Assembly (NCBI GenBank): GCA_025642065.1 | Contig: JAODUP010000012.1 | Location: 2,355,001 to 2,419,000, forward strand | Reading direction: 5' to 3' | Origin: Paralvinella palmiformis | Taxonomy: Eukaryota; Annelida; Polychaeta; Terebellida; Alvinellidae | DNA length: 64,000 bases | Shown: one piece after another, positions 1-12,276 of the stretch | How positions within the stretch are numbered: the first letter of the stretch is position 1 | Layout of the letters: each line of letters opens with the position of its first letter | Position numbers and translations under genes: made by a program | The notes under the pieces: model-generated | The model's database searches: none | What the model was told of the DNA's origin: nothing | The model's input: only the letters and a program-made list of their open reading frames with translations

Positions 1-232
1 ATATCTAACCTCATTCACAAAATATATAACATAATGAACTGAATATAATGAAGGCTGTTGGAGTATGTTATTCAGGAAATAAGATAATTATAATGGTATA
101 TATAGCAGCACCGAATTGGTGACGAGCAAAATATATCATATGATAATATATTCTTTTCTTTTTAATAATTTAAGAATACCTCCATAATTTATTCCGGTAC
201 AATAATTAATTTTAAGATGCTGAATCATAGTA

Positions 233-234
<2 letters not shown>
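1..234. other. Unassigned AT-rich sequence
   Basis: No gene, repeat family or motif could be recognised here. Open frames are short and overlap the adjoining TA array. Confidence 0.4.

Positions 235-276
<42 letters not shown>
235..276. repeat. (TA)n microsatellite
   Basis: An uninterrupted TA dinucleotide run of about 40 bases. It creates meaningless Tyr-Ile open frames on both strands. Confidence 0.95.
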
Positions 277-282
<6 letters not shown>

Positions 283-484
283 CACGCAAACATACATGCA
301 TACATACAAACATACATACATAAATACTTACCCTAATATACAATAGAAAAGATACATTCGTATTGTATATTACAACATAGAGGTTCATCATATTGAAGTA
401 CAATAGTTTGTTGAACACATGACAAAATTGCTTTGTGTACACTACCCATATGTAGAAGCAGCAAAGTGACTAAGCTAAGACCAA

Positions 485-722
485 AGGAGAAATACTGCTC
501 AATGGAGTATTACTGGACAAGAATGAAATATCACCTCAGTCCTGTCTAAATGCAATGATTTACTCAGGACTAACAGCTAATCCTCGAAGTTTACGTTCTT
601 AATTAATTTAACGTTCATTCACGCCTAATATCCCTACGTATATGCAATTAGTTGTGGATGGGATTTAAATTAAAGCGCTTATCCGGGTGATCTATTTGAC
701 CTATAATCGAGAGCAGCGGTGT
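485..722 (+). repeat. Diverged fragment of dispersed repeat R1
   Basis: This segment is colinear with the part of the 1.27-kb tandem unit at about 36840-37030. Shared blocks include ATTACTGGAC, GATTTACTC, AACAGCTAA, AACGTTCATTCA and GATCTATTTGACC, in the same order and orientation. It is clearly more diverged than the tandem copies are from each other, so it is an older dispersed copy. A GT-rich run follows at about 718-773. Confidence 0.7.
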
Positions 723-779
723 GTGTGTATGTTTGTGTGTGTGTATGTGTATGTATGTGTGAGTGTGTGTGTGTTATCT

Positions 780-1292
780 ATCCATCATAAGATTGATACA
801 ACTGAACTTCTAGACAAAGAAAGTCTGTCAAAATTACCTGATGACTGACAGTCCCCAACACAAATATCTTTAATGATAACAAAATGTAAAATGTTTACTC
901 ACAGGTGTCTTACAATAATAAATATAGGCTAAATATACTGTATTTGAAAAACAATTCACATATTTAATTCAGATTTGTAAATTGTCACGTGGAGTTTTGA
1001 TTGTACATGTACACCTTTTATGAACTGGTTTACTTATGAAAGCATTTAAGTGAAATTAACCTGTAATTGGCTGGATTGCGAGATACCTGGGTGTGTGGCT
1101 AATCCATCTAATTTGAAAGTGATGGCGGAGGGCTGTCTTCTATGTCCTCCAAGGTCAATATGATCATCAGTGTTTGTTACAAAGTCTATAGACCGGGTGT
1201 AATAAGTATCAGACTATCTTTCAATGGATTATCTCCTCAGCAGCAGTAGAATTTGTAGGATGTTTGAAATAGATTGTTACTGCGAGTGATGA
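780..1292. other. Unassigned intergenic or intronic sequence
   Basis: No recognisable coding, RNA or repeat feature was found in this stretch. Confidence 0.4.
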
Positions 1293-1375
<83 letters not shown>

Positions 1376-1463
1376 CTCTCTCTCTCTCTCTCTTCCACAC
1401 ACACGCACAAAGGCGCACACACGCCCATGCACACACACACACACGCGCAAACGCGTCCGCACA
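1293..1463. repeat. Compound (AC)n-(CT)n-(CA)n microsatellite
   Basis: About 80 bases of pure AC are followed by about 20 bases of CT and then an impure CA-rich tail. All open frames across it are Thr-His or Cys-Val artefacts. Confidence 0.95.
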
Positions 1464-1966
1464 CATACGCTAGAGTAAGTAGAAAGTTTATTTTAACTGT
1501 TTTTCATGCTTATCCAGTTTTGCTGTTGAGAGATTAAACTTCTAAATTTAACAATCTACCTGTGTTTTATAGGTAAATGAACAGCTTAGTCGTCCTTTCT
1601 AAGAATCTAAGTGTCTGAGCTGATCAGTAACGATTATTTGATTATAGTATTTAATGGGTATAAAACAGAGTTTCTTAATTACAATTATTGTTACGTCTGA
1701 TTGAGCTGATTACAAAATTTGTAGGGTCAATGACCGGTGTTTAGTATTTGTAAATTCACTCTGACATTTCAGCACAGAAGAGAAAGGTAACCTTTATTTC
1801 TATCTTTCAAGATGACTAATTTACATGAATACAGGTAACAGCGACACACCCAATTTTGTGTAAAGTTAATCTTGTAACATGTAGATTATACACATGTGCC
1901 GAGACCTGAAGTCTGTCTTCGTAAAAGTATGTATTCGTTTTATCTTAATTTGAGACTCTGAAACTT

Positions 1967-1970
<4 letters not shown>

Positions 1971-2018
<48 letters not shown>

Positions 2019-2040
2019 ATTGTGTGTGTGTGTGTGTGTT
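1971..2040. repeat. (TA)n followed by (GT)n
   Basis: A TA run of about 43 bases is separated by a few bases from a GT run of about 19 bases. Confidence 0.95.
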
Positions 2041-2254
2041 CTAGAGCGTGCAATTATACATTAAATTATATTAATTTGCACGATAGCTGAGTCAATATAT
2101 AAACCAGATATTGGTAGATTATGAATTATTTATTTCACGAATTCGTTGCTTTGAGCAAATCTGAAGATAAAAGGTTAAGGTTAGCTTAGGCTATTTTGTT
2201 TATCATATAATGACTTCTATCTTATATTGATATGTCAAATGAAAGCGAGATGTG

Positions 2255-2286
2255 TCATTGATTGATTGATTGATTGATTGATTGAT
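2255..2286. repeat. (ATTG)n tetranucleotide repeat
   Basis: About seven perfect copies of the four-base unit ATTG. Confidence 0.9.
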
Positions 2287-2852
2287 GGAATGAATAAAAA
2301 GGTGAAGCATTGAGTAAGTAATGTTGTCTGTCATAGATACATATACACACATACATCAACATATACATGACTGGTAAAACAAAACGATCACATAAATACA
2401 TACACATCCATTCTAAAAGAATACTAACACAATATTGTAGGTCCTTGAGATTTAAATACAAAATGGAATTGATTACTAATAACTAACGTTCTTCTTATTC
2501 TGAGCCTAGAATAGGTAAAGCTCCCTCTGGTGGGATATCTGCTGTAATCCCCCCTCCCCCTTCCCCGCTGTGTCCTAGAAGTAGGACTTGGTGCTTATAG
2601 GGATGCGATATACCAGGTTAAAACAGATACCCCCACCTGGTGACTGCTTTTAAAACCTATTTTTTACAAAATAAATCTTAAAAGCCACTCTGACTTTAAA
2701 GCTTCCTGCTCCGGACGGCTACTTGGGTCTTCGGGGTATATAACTAACGGTTTAGAGTAATAAAAAACTAATTTATTTCAGTAAACATCATCGTCCCAAT
2801 TAATGTCATATTCGCCTCCGTTTAAAAATATTCTGTCAGGATATTTGCGAAC
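2287..2852. other. Unassigned sequence
   Basis: Includes a C-rich run near 2548-2565 but no gene signal. No family was recognised. Confidence 0.35.
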
Positions 2853-2894
2853 ACACAGACAGACAGACAGACAGACAGACATACATACATACAT

Positions 2895-2923
<29 letters not shown>
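2853..2923. repeat. (AGAC)n / (ATAC)n tetranucleotide array
   Basis: Two AGAC blocks are split by a short ATAC block. The whole array is about 70 bases. Confidence 0.9.
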
Positions 2924-2925
<2 letters not shown>

Positions 2926-3155
2926 GCATAGAGATTCGCTTTTATTTATATATATTACGGAAGTGTGTAGCTGTACATATGGATAATTTATTGATATACG
3001 TCGTTGGGTTGAATTTCTTTAGAATATAGTCATATTTAATTAGCTTTCATTTTTTAAATCGTGATTGGTGATTGTTAAGCATGTTTGAATCGGTATTTGT
3101 TGATATTGGTATGAATCATCGCAAAATTCAATTGCTATTACTGTAGAAATATCGT

Positions 3156-3157
<2 letters not shown>

Positions 3158-3214
<57 letters not shown>

Positions 3215-3353
3215 AAATCACTTACACACACAAACACATACACACACAAACACACAAACACGCACGCACACACGGGCACCCTCACATATAAACAAACAAA
3301 CATACACACCCCAACAAACACACGCACACACTCACACAGACACGCACACACTA
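3158..3353. repeat. (CT)n-(CA)n compound array with impure CA tail
   Basis: A short CT run is followed by about 45 bases of pure CA and then about 140 bases of degenerate CA-rich sequence. This suggests an old array decaying on one side. Confidence 0.9.
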
Positions 3354-3587
3354 ATTAATCTTGTTTCTAACCAAATTTGCACATCAGAGGATTCTCGTCA
3401 ACTTGTTAGAAGAACGTTAAGTAAATAAACACTACGTCAAGAAGAAGATCCGTTTAGTGTCCCTGATATTGTCACCAATTCTAGCATGTTGTTGCATCAT
3501 TTAGCGCACTAGAACTAACCAGCTTCCTTGTTCACTCACAGGCAAATTGATTGCCTACCGCAGACCATCTTCCAGGCGTCAAACTTC

Positions 3588-3613
3588 ATCTCTCTCTCTC
3601 TCTCTCTCTCTTT

Positions 3614-3674
<61 letters not shown>

Positions 3675-3740
3675 TGTGTGTGTGTGTGTGCACGCGCGCG
3701 CGTGTGCGTGTCTCTGTGTGTACGTGTACGTGTACGTGTG
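3588..3740. repeat. Compound (CT)(GT)(TA)(GT)(CG)(ACGTGT) array
   Basis: Five dinucleotide blocks abut one another, including a long TA run and alternating purine-pyrimidine GT/CG stretches that could adopt Z-DNA. Confidence 0.9.
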
Positions 3741-3934
3741 TTCTCTGATTACATGATTATTCTGATGTAACTCTAACAGATTAACACATCAAAGCTACTA
3801 AAAGATCACAGTACACACGTTTGTTGTTTATCTTCTCTTACAACAAAAGCCATAACGAGTTGTGTACTGATCTTGGTCTGTCTATAATGTTATAAGACAG
3901 GATTCCAGCAATAGTTTGTTATATAAGGAAATAA

Positions 3935-4140
3935 GGATAGCTGGTTCCCACAGACTGATGAGTAGACCAGACACATGCTTAGGTATACGCATAATTTATC
4001 AATATGTGGAGGTATGGAACATTTTATTTTTAGATTAATGTATGTATAGTTGTATTTGTATTTAGAATTATGGAGGTAGTTCTCGAATGATGTTTAGATA
4101 TGTTGAAGCTCTGTGCCTTTTGCCTCTTTATATGTACCCT
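3935..4140 (-). repeat. Dispersed repeat R1, minus-strand fragment
   Basis: The reverse complement matches the 5' part of the 36.1-39.1 kb tandem unit. It covers the GGCA-rich start, the CCTACCTCCAT block, the CCTCCACATATTGAT block and the GTCTGGTCTACTCATCAG block in order. It abuts the CA array beginning at 4144. Confidence 0.8.
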
Positions 4141-4143
<3 letters not shown>

Positions 4144-4189
<46 letters not shown>

Positions 4190-4228
4190 CACACACACAC
4201 GCCCTCGCTCGCTCGCTCGCTCTCGCTC

Positions 4229-4265
<37 letters not shown>

Positions 4266-4287
4266 CTATATATATATATATATATAT
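4144..4287. repeat. Compound (AC)n-(GCTC)n-(CT)n-(TA)n array
   Basis: Four consecutive simple-repeat blocks. The terminal TA run flows directly into the palindromic element that follows. Confidence 0.95.
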
Positions 4288-4391
4288 TACAGTTAATCAA
4301 TATAATCAAGCAATGTATATTACTTGAAATGTTCGGGTAACGTGAATTAAATCTCAGTTAGCAACATATTACTTGATTATACACCTGTAAG
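4288..4391. mobile_element. Palindromic MITE M1, copy 1, abutting a TA array
   Basis: The left arm begins with TTACAGTTAAT directly after (TA)n. The right arm ends with ATTACTTGATTATAC followed by a CCTGTAA end. The arms are diverged reverse complements of each other, and both match the element at 9309-9442. The element is too short to encode a transposase. I infer a non-autonomous element with TA target preference. Confidence 0.6.
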
Positions 4392-5519
4392 ACACAGAAA
4401 ATACTAGAGGTGTGAAAATAACCAGAAATATATTTCCGTTCCCTCCCGATTGTGAGATCTGATATATTGTCATGTAGTAATATTTTTTTAAATGGCGAGA
4501 GATGATAAGTCGACATTCAGTGGGTCTAATTCTCACTCCATCTCTTCAACGACATACACTTTTACGGACTAAAGATAGTTATTATCCGGTTATTCGCTCT
4601 GTTAGTTACAAGATGGAAACAAACACCACAGCAACAAACCCACGATTCATCAAAGGCGAAGTCATGATGCCAGCAAGGCTCACTAATGGAAAAAACGGTG
4701 ATGGCATAGTGATGGCATAGTGATGGCACGGTGCATGAATGAAGATCGTATGTCAGTAATGGAACAGAATTACGTCGTGTTTAAAAGAAAGCTTTATTTT
4801 TAATGGAGGTACGCGAATTATAAATCAGTCTCCTTTGTCCAAGCCCGCGATGTTCCTAGGAGATTAGACCGGGACTGGATCTCTATAGAGCTACAATTAC
4901 TGCTAGTTACCAGTGTAGCAGGAGGATTGTTAGAAACTGTGTGACGATGTCCGGATTTTCTTGTTCTTGATGAACAAAAATAAAACAATCGAAGTAGGAA
5001 AGTGTAGTCTATTTCCGTTATCAGCAACCATTGTTATCCTCCCGAGATAAGATGCACGATGACAGACAGTTTACGGAATGTAGTCATTTGAAAGAATCAA
5101 TCAAAAGTGATCAAAGCCGATCGATATCTTCGTATAATGCGCACAGATTTCCTCGTGTCGATATTACATATATTTATTATTCTGAGCGTATCAATCGTCA
5201 ACAACACGCATTAATGTCAACATGACCTAAATGTTTAACGTAGAAAATTTGAAAACAAAACAATCGTTCGATCCTTTACTATTGACAAAGATAACAATCA
5301 GATAATTATCTTATACATCAGAGTGAATGGGACACATATGGTTAACATTGAATAAATATGGGACTTCCGGGGGGGGGCATTGGGTTAATGACGAGTGACG
5401 AGTCAGCAGGATTTACTTAACTGGACGGATTAACCGATATACACCGGATATGAAACAAATACCGGACCGATGACTAATATTCTAGACTCCTGGATAATAC
5501 CATTTACCTGAAATACGAT
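4392..5519. other. Unassigned sequence, no gene supported
   Basis: Open frames here (for example 4502-4720 +) have no recognisable domain. Part of that frame covers a short GATGGCATA duplication near 4700-4725. A run of nine G lies near 5370. Confidence 0.35.
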
Positions 5520-5665
5520 TATTATTGTTGTTGAGTTGATCAGACCTGAGACATATGGTCGATAGGGATTTCCGACAAACGCAGTTATAAGACGGATTTG
5601 AACTCACACCTTTGAGGTTTGTAGTGCAGTCCACTAATTACATAGCTATCGGAATGTTTTACCTG
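5520..5665 (-). mobile_element. tRNA-derived SINE-like sequence, family D
   Basis: On the minus strand there is a box-A-like GATAGCTATGTAATTAGTGG and, about 30 bases on, a box-B-like GAGTTCAAATCC. This is the internal Pol III promoter layout of tRNA-derived SINEs. The stretch at 11885-12045 has a similar layout on the same strand. It is too diverged to be a working tRNA. Confidence 0.45.
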
Positions 5666-7980
5666 AAATAAGAAGATGGATTATGTTGTAGTGATTCAAC
5701 ATTTACCTACTGAGCCACATCCTAAATATACAACTGTACTACTACTAAGACTAATCAATTACTCAATTGATTTCGTTATTAATTAATGGATATCGATTAA
5801 TTTATCTCTTTTTTTCATTCGTATTTTTCGTATTTCTTTTGACAATAATGTCTCTTTTAAATATACCAATTAGCACACATCAGGTCTTTATTGATTCGGT
5901 TCATAGGCTGGACTGTAATAACAGTATTATACATTTGTAGATCTGCCTAATTCTTTTTCAAGTCTTTCTGTAAAATGAATAACATCGCTACGTAATTGAG
6001 GAATATTGTTCATTGATCCTTGTACCCATCATCAGCTCGGACTGTGTAAACAAGCCGTGACTTAGTCCTAATTTCGACGTTATCTTCCGGTAGCTAAGGC
6101 TATTGGAAAGAAAGGAGAAACTATTTACATCTCTGCGATGGAACATCAAAGACTGGAAATATTATTCGAATTGTTCCAGGTTTTTTCGTTGTTATTCCAG
6201 TAGACGTATTCTGCTCTTTGTTCTTTCTATTTTATAACAATACCTTGTTGGCTTGGCAACACCAGCATTGTTTCCTTTCTGTGAAAAACAAAACAACAAC
6301 AACCGACCGACAACAAAGAACTCGACGTAGATGGCCATTATAACCAGTATTTGGAAGGATTTCTCTTCTTAATTTCCTTTAACCCGTTCCAATGTTCAAT
6401 AAACAAACAGCTCGCAGTGCCTATTTAGTGTCTATAAAGACGATATCAGATTAATCGAGTATAGACAATCTAAGCTTAAAACTACTTTTTTTTCGCTTCG
6501 TTTCTGATAGCTCATGGACAACAGTAAACGAGATATGACACAGCTGCGTGTGAAGTTTGTTTCAACGTGACAGATAAACGACTTAATACCAAATCGCCTT
6601 CGACGGCTCGCTGCATTAGTCATTATTATAGCTGAGCAGTGGGTGGCAACCGGTAATTGGTGGGGAATAATTGGAGAACGTTGTTTAAGGATTGGTGCCA
6701 AGTACAAATCCAGATTATATCGGGATAAAATTCCGCTGAAAGAAGTATGCCGGTGGTTCTCCGAAGTCGATTACCCGAGAGCGTTCTCCCGAGCATCAGC
6801 GAGCTAAATAATCCCGAACTCGGCGTCTGTTTTATTTTGTAATGAAGGCTTTAGAAATGTTCACCATCTAAGCGCAGAATAGAACATAAATACATGTCGT
6901 AAAAGTAATAATTACTCCTGAATAGAGACTCTTTACGGCATTGTCAAAGATGTATGGACTTTCTATCAGTCGGATAATTTTAATTCCATTATCAACATTC
7001 ATTCTGCAAATGTCATAATTAACTCGTGGTTAACAATTGATTTCGTTGAATAGCGTTTAGAAACTGTTCTAGCATAAAGCATAACTTTCTGCAATAGCCG
7101 ACAAGGTGTAGAGGATTGGTTTCATTTTTTTCACAAGGTTTAAGATATTAGGATGTTTTCCGACTTGATTTACTATACAATGATATGTTGTGATATTCTA
7201 AGTGCTGAAGGTAGGATCAGTTGTATTTGAAGTAAACGCGGACACCTATATCTTGAGCTGAATCGACCAAACAAGGTCCAAGTTTTGTGTGTTTAACAAT
7301 ACAGCGTATCTATGCCATTGCTTTAGTTTTTGCAGTTCATATGTTGATGTTGTTATCTGAGATAAAATGCTGTCCATATATTGACGTTCTTATGATTTAC
7401 TGGACGTATTGTAAGGCATAAGTTGAAATTACATAAAATAAATAATCTATTATTTATAATTGACAACACGTTGAATAATCACGAGCCCAGTGCTAACGTT
7501 TACCACCAGAACCGTATCAAGGTCACATTAAAGGATATCCGGCCAGCATAACGTACTTATATTGATTAATTGATAAATACATAACACGAGATCGGTTTAG
7601 TAGATAGTGATCAATAGACTTGATTACGTCCGCTCGTTGGTGGCTTATAACTGTCTATATCGGCGTCTTTATGGACCGAGTATGCTATTTTTAGCTAAAG
7701 ACTACAGCATATCTACTGCTTTCTGTAAAGAATTACCCGGACAACGAAGCAATGTCTTGTTAGACTGGATACCATAGTAACAGTCAGCAGCTGTTATAAT
7801 TGGATGGTGACAGTAATTGACATCAGGTAATCGCTTTTTAGAACCGAAGTCGACGGCTGTTTCGTTATTTATTTAAAGTTGTCTCACTAGCTGCTTGTGG
7901 CAAATGTTGTTTAGATCGGAAAATATGTTCTATCGTATTGCTTAGGTGTGGAAGCATGCATGAACAGCTCTCTTCGTCAT
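5666..7980. other. Unassigned unique sequence
   Basis: Over 2 kb with no gene, RNA or repeat that I can support. The longest frame, 6432-6707 on the minus strand, shows no domain, no flanking splice pattern and no paralogue in the window. This may be intron or intergenic sequence upstream of the membrane-protein copy at 8.1 kb. Confidence 0.4.
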
Positions 7981-8083
7981 CCACGCACACGCTCACGCGC
8001 GCGCGCACACACACACACATGTACATACACACGTATACACATTGTTTTTGTGAGTTCTGCAGCTTACCGGTAATACACACATG

Positions 8084-8098
8084 CACGCTTTCTTTCAG
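8084..8098 (+). other. Predicted 3' splice acceptor of membrane-protein copy 1
   Basis: A pyrimidine-rich tract (CTTTCTTTCAG) ends at 8098, 95 bases before the conserved ATG at 8194. Comparable tracts precede the other two copies, which supports a shared structure of a 5' non-coding exon plus one coding exon. Confidence 0.6.
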
Positions 8099-8193
8099 AT
8101 ATAAACAACGACATGGTGAAGTGACGAGGATCCGGTCTGTTACAGTGTAAGCCGACCACCGGGAACCGGAAACGCTATAAATATCCATCGGAC

Positions 8194-8480
8194 ATGACGT
8201 CGCCTCCGACGGCAGCAACAGTGACGTCAACGCTGCCATCAGCTGCTGGCAAGTCGCTAACAGTATCCGGTGGCCTGAGTCTGTCAACTGGCCTTTAATT
8301 GTACTTCTAGTACTCGGTGTACTCTGTGCCATTCTGGGAGCCATTTATGGATATATTTATTTTACGAAGATTAATCCGAGGTCGAACAGAGTACGGAAAT
8401 ATGTCGACCAACAGAACCAAGATGACGATCAAGGTAACCCAGGAACATCAACACATCTATTTCTGTTCAGAAAGTCATGA
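8194..8480 (+). pseudogene. Small single-pass membrane protein, copy 1, frame-disrupted
   Basis: The N-terminal part reads MTSPPTAATV... from the ATG at 8194 and stays open through SGGLSLSTGL. It then meets an in-frame TAA at 8296-8298. The remainder is intact in another frame: IVLLVLGVLCAILGAIYGYI, then a basic KINPRSNRVRKY stretch, an acidic QDDDQ patch and the end GTSTHLFLFRKS with TGA at 8478-8480. The join needs removal of 2 bases in the CCTTTAATT segment, giving a product one residue longer than copy 3, or addition of one base, giving two residues more. Compared with copy 3, changes in the cytoplasmic tail are mostly at third codon positions (by eye about 11 synonymous against 5 replacement codons in 38), so it was a selected coding sequence. 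It is either a recent pseudogene or a sequence error at a short T run. The family is not recognised; topology by the positive-inside rule is N-out/C-in. Confidence 0.75.
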
Positions 8481-8522
8481 ATAATAAATTAGACCAAAGC
8501 TTAATATATGAAAAATAATGAG

Positions 8523-8526
<4 letters not shown>

Positions 8527-8566
<40 letters not shown>

Positions 8567-8585
8567 CGAGCGATCGAGCGAGAAG
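8527..8585. repeat. (TA)n then GAGCGA-rich run
   Basis: A TA run of about 32 bases is followed by a short GA/GCGA repeat, just downstream of copy 1. Confidence 0.9.
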
Positions 8586-9250
8586 AGATTGGTTTATGTA
8601 TATATATATACACGGTTAAATAAAAACAACTATTCAGAGTTGATAATGGTGATGCCAGAAGCGCATTTATAAGGTGTGTTTATATATTCCTTATCCAGTT
8701 CAAAACGATAACAAGTTTTACTTGAGTTCAAATTTTGTGTTGTGATGGATTTTGTTTTGTGGTTTGTAAAAAGCTAATTTCGGCACGAGTAGCGATAAGT
8801 GGTAAACATACATTTGTTCTGCTTATGATTGATATTTTGTTAACTGCGCCCCCAAAAATATGTTAAAGCATCAGCGACTGTACTGAACAAAAAGAATTAT
8901 GCTCATCCAAATTAGAATCGCTTGCATCTCGTTTACGACTTTGATGTATGATGCCACATCTCCGTTGATACTCATGCTGCCATTCATTCAAATTCTCTAT
9001 ACATTTATTTATTTATCTCTTTCACGACGCGTAGACAATCTAGTCATTTGTTGGTTAATTTTTATTTTTCGTTTTCACACATTTTTATATACATTATTGA
9101 CGACATCGTTATGGTCACTTAACGTTTTCGGTGCAATCTGTAAAACGTAATGTAAAACCTTCACACCAACAACGTTACGTATGTTTACAGAATATTTGTT
9201 ATGTGTTTTTATATTAATTATTGTCGATAAACAAATTATTCGATAAACAA
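8586..9250. other. Unassigned AT-rich sequence
   Basis: The plus-strand frame at 8899-9150 is hydrophobic but is AT-driven, with no family resemblance. No gene is supported. Confidence 0.35.
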
Positions 9251-9252
9251 AT

Positions 9253-9254
<2 letters not shown>

Positions 9255-9313
<59 letters not shown>

Positions 9314-9440
9314 TACAGTTAATCTGTATAATAGGTAATATGTATATGTACTATATTCAGTAATAATTATTTAACTGAGTTGATACAATTACCTGAAATT
9401 TCAGGTAATATACATATTACCTGATTATACAAATTAACTG

Positions 9441-9498
<58 letters not shown>
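9255..9498. mobile_element. Palindromic MITE M1, copy 2, embedded between two (TA)n arrays
   Basis: TA runs of about 50 bases lie on each side (9258-9309 and 9441-9498). Between them is a 130-base palindrome. The left arm starts TTACAGTTAAT and includes AGGTAATATGTATA. The right arm has the reverse complement, TATACATATTACCT, and ends ATTAACTGTAA. The arms match the element at 4288-4391. The layout suggests insertion into a TA repeat, or TA expansion from both TA target duplications. Confidence 0.7.
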
Positions 9499-9501
<3 letters not shown>

Positions 9502-10032
9502 TACACACACAGAAAGTCTTAATGTAATATATAATGTTACATAAGTGGCTAAACGTATTGAATTACGACGCTACACTTTTAGTAGGTAAATTACATGACT
9601 GATGAACAAACAAAATGTGTGACATACTTTATTACATGTTATTACTGGAGTGAATAAATATTTATTTAGCTGTATATTATTTGTTGAAATCATTTCTACC
9701 ATCGAATGTTTCCGAAGAGCAGAATCGATATTTTGTCAAAGCAGTTTCACATGATGTTCATGAACCCCAGAAGTTAGATGACACAATCGGATATCACTCA
9801 TTTGTGCCAACAGTTGTGCCAACAAATCTTTACGGATGCACAGATAACGTGTACATTAGTTTATTTGTTTACCTAAGATATCTACCTCAAATTAGGGCTT
9901 AAATGGTTTTATTTTACAACCTCAAACATATAAAATATTATTATTTATATATTTTTGAAAGCTTCAATTTATGGTGATATTAATATATATATGGATATAT
10001 TTTGAGTACCTTGATTATTTGTTTTAAAAGAG

Positions 10033-10086
<54 letters not shown>

Positions 10087-11884
10087 CTTGCCATATAAAT
10101 TTATTATAGTTACATGAACCCATACTTTTACAGATGAAAATCGGCAGAAAACGTCAGCAAAATAAATTATGATTCTATAACTATTCGTCCTTTTGGTGAA
10201 GAGATTCTGATTTTTTCTAGCTTGATTTAATGTTTACTTGTTTATCTGAAAATACATATATCTTTGTCTCTGTGTGTATATGATCGAATCTAGTTAATTT
10301 ATGCCATCATCGTTTTGTGTATGTTAATTAACTCCCCTGTGCAATCTTTGAAAAATTACGTTTCTAACGTATACGATTCCTGCATGTCATACTTTCTCCA
10401 TTTTTTTCTCTCTTGAACTATATGCACCCGGTTACTTTCCCTTGTTACTAACAGGTAACCTTTAATATAGACTTTTATTACACAACGCTGGCTCTATTAA
10501 TAATTCAGCTTCTCTCATATTTATACCATTAAGCCTCCCAATATATTATCTCGATCTTTTAACCTGCTTTGTACATGCACGTGTACACGATAAGCTAGAA
10601 ATGTACTGTTTAATCATTAGTTATTTAATTTAGCTTTCGACGGCAAATTCACTCACATTCCTGTTCGCAAATTGTGGCACGCACGCACGCACGCGTGCAC
10701 GTACGCACACAATTATAATTTATGAGAATTGAATTTATCCATTGCAGTTAGATTTACTAAGCTTAAAGAGTAATATAAATACATTCAACATATAGCCAAT
10801 ACAAAGGTATATCGTGAAAGCACTTTAAGGACAACGCGTGATGATCTTCGAACCATAATTTATTTAGCAGTAATGATCCTTTTCTGCAATATACATAGGA
10901 AACATTATTTTCCCATTTATTTCTGAGAAACATCCGTCTTAAAAGCCAGAAACATAAGATATTTTGCGTCTGATCTAGTCATAAAAAGCAATACCATTAT
11001 CCCATTATGTGTCTGTCAACTGGCTTAATTGTGTTGTTGTGCTAACGCGCTATGTGTTATTATCGAAGGCCAGGATTTGCCGTCTAATAAGGTTGATGGC
11101 AAACAAAAAGGAGACACTGGTAACCGGAGCCATGGGCTCTCTTGCTCCAAAAATAACTTGATAAATAAACACAGGATAACGGGTTTGCTGCCATTTACTT
11201 CCTGCCCGACACCATTCCAGCAGCTTATATTTCCTGTTTAAAAAGAAACGAAATGTTCGCTCTTCCTGACGCAGCAGCCGTAAGTTCAGATCGTCAAAAT
11301 CGCTAAAAATTATTATTATTATTGAGTTCCCTTTGTGTACTTGTAATCACTTAGTAGTCAACAAAGCTCGAATTTAAACATAATTCATTATCTTTGTTAT
11401 CTTTCAACCGTAACACTGATGATTCCATTGGAATAATACATCATCATTGTCATAGGAAATAGGTTGGCCAATTGAACTAAGAGCACGAACACATTAAATT
11501 ACTCCGTATTCAGTCGTATTTTTGTGGAGTACTTAATGAACTGCTTTAACAACAGACCGGTTAAAACAAACATGATTGGGAATGTATGTTAAGTGAACGC
11601 TTCCGGCAGATATGGCATTACGCCATCAGGCTCCCCCAAAAAATCGTGCATTCGTTCTAAACAATTCCGAATGATCTCATTTTCAAACAAAATCCATAAA
11701 ATAGGCGAACGTTGCGAATATTGTGAGAGTTAAGTGGGCTCCAGGCAGAGTCGTGTGACTTTGAAAAGCTTCGGTGGGAATATAATGCTTAAGTAAAATA
11801 TTAGAGCGTGAGTGAAATGTAAACGTTGTTAAATTATGGTATACGTAACAATTTGGTGTTTGTATGATAATGAGTGAGTGATTT
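9499..11884. other. Mostly unassigned sequence with a (TA)n run
   Basis: Contains a (TA)n run at about 10036-10080 and a short ACGC-rich run near 10678-10708. A 22-base similarity to copy 1 of the membrane-protein family sits at about 11012-11035 (see findings). No intact gene is supported. Confidence 0.4.
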
Positions 11885-12045
11885 ATTTGGTTTGGTCTTA
11901 GATTTGGTCAAATCTGAGACTACCGGCTTGGTCCCCTTTGTGCAGGTAAATGAGATGATTGGATGAAACATCTTACAGGCGCAGGTATTACTAAGATCGG
12001 ATCCCACTGCGACAGATATAGCGATTAGATTACGGCGCTACATGA
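11885..12045 (-). mobile_element. tRNA-derived SINE-like sequence, family D, second copy
   Basis: On the minus strand TAGCGCCGTAATCTAATCGC resembles a box A and GTGGGATCCGATC resembles a box B. The spacing is similar to that at 5520-5665. Diverged and lacking a clear tail. Confidence 0.35.
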
Positions 12046-12212
12046 ATGGAACATTAAGAGTAATCATCATTAATTCGATGGATATCCAATGATATTTCAT
12101 CATTTTTCGTCACGTGTCAGCATTATTCACATTCTTGTTGACAGCATACACGAATATATGGACATAGTGAATATAAAATGTGCATTCATTTGAATGACGA
12201 TTTCCAACGGAA

Positions 12213-12245
12213 TAATAATAATAATAATAATAATAATAAGAAGAG

Positions 12246-12276
<31 letters not shown>

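Noticed and set aside
7865..8344. 159-codon minus-strand frame
   Set aside because: Antisense to the membrane-protein copy 1 exon and to a CA/GC array. It has no paralogue opposite copies 2 and 3.
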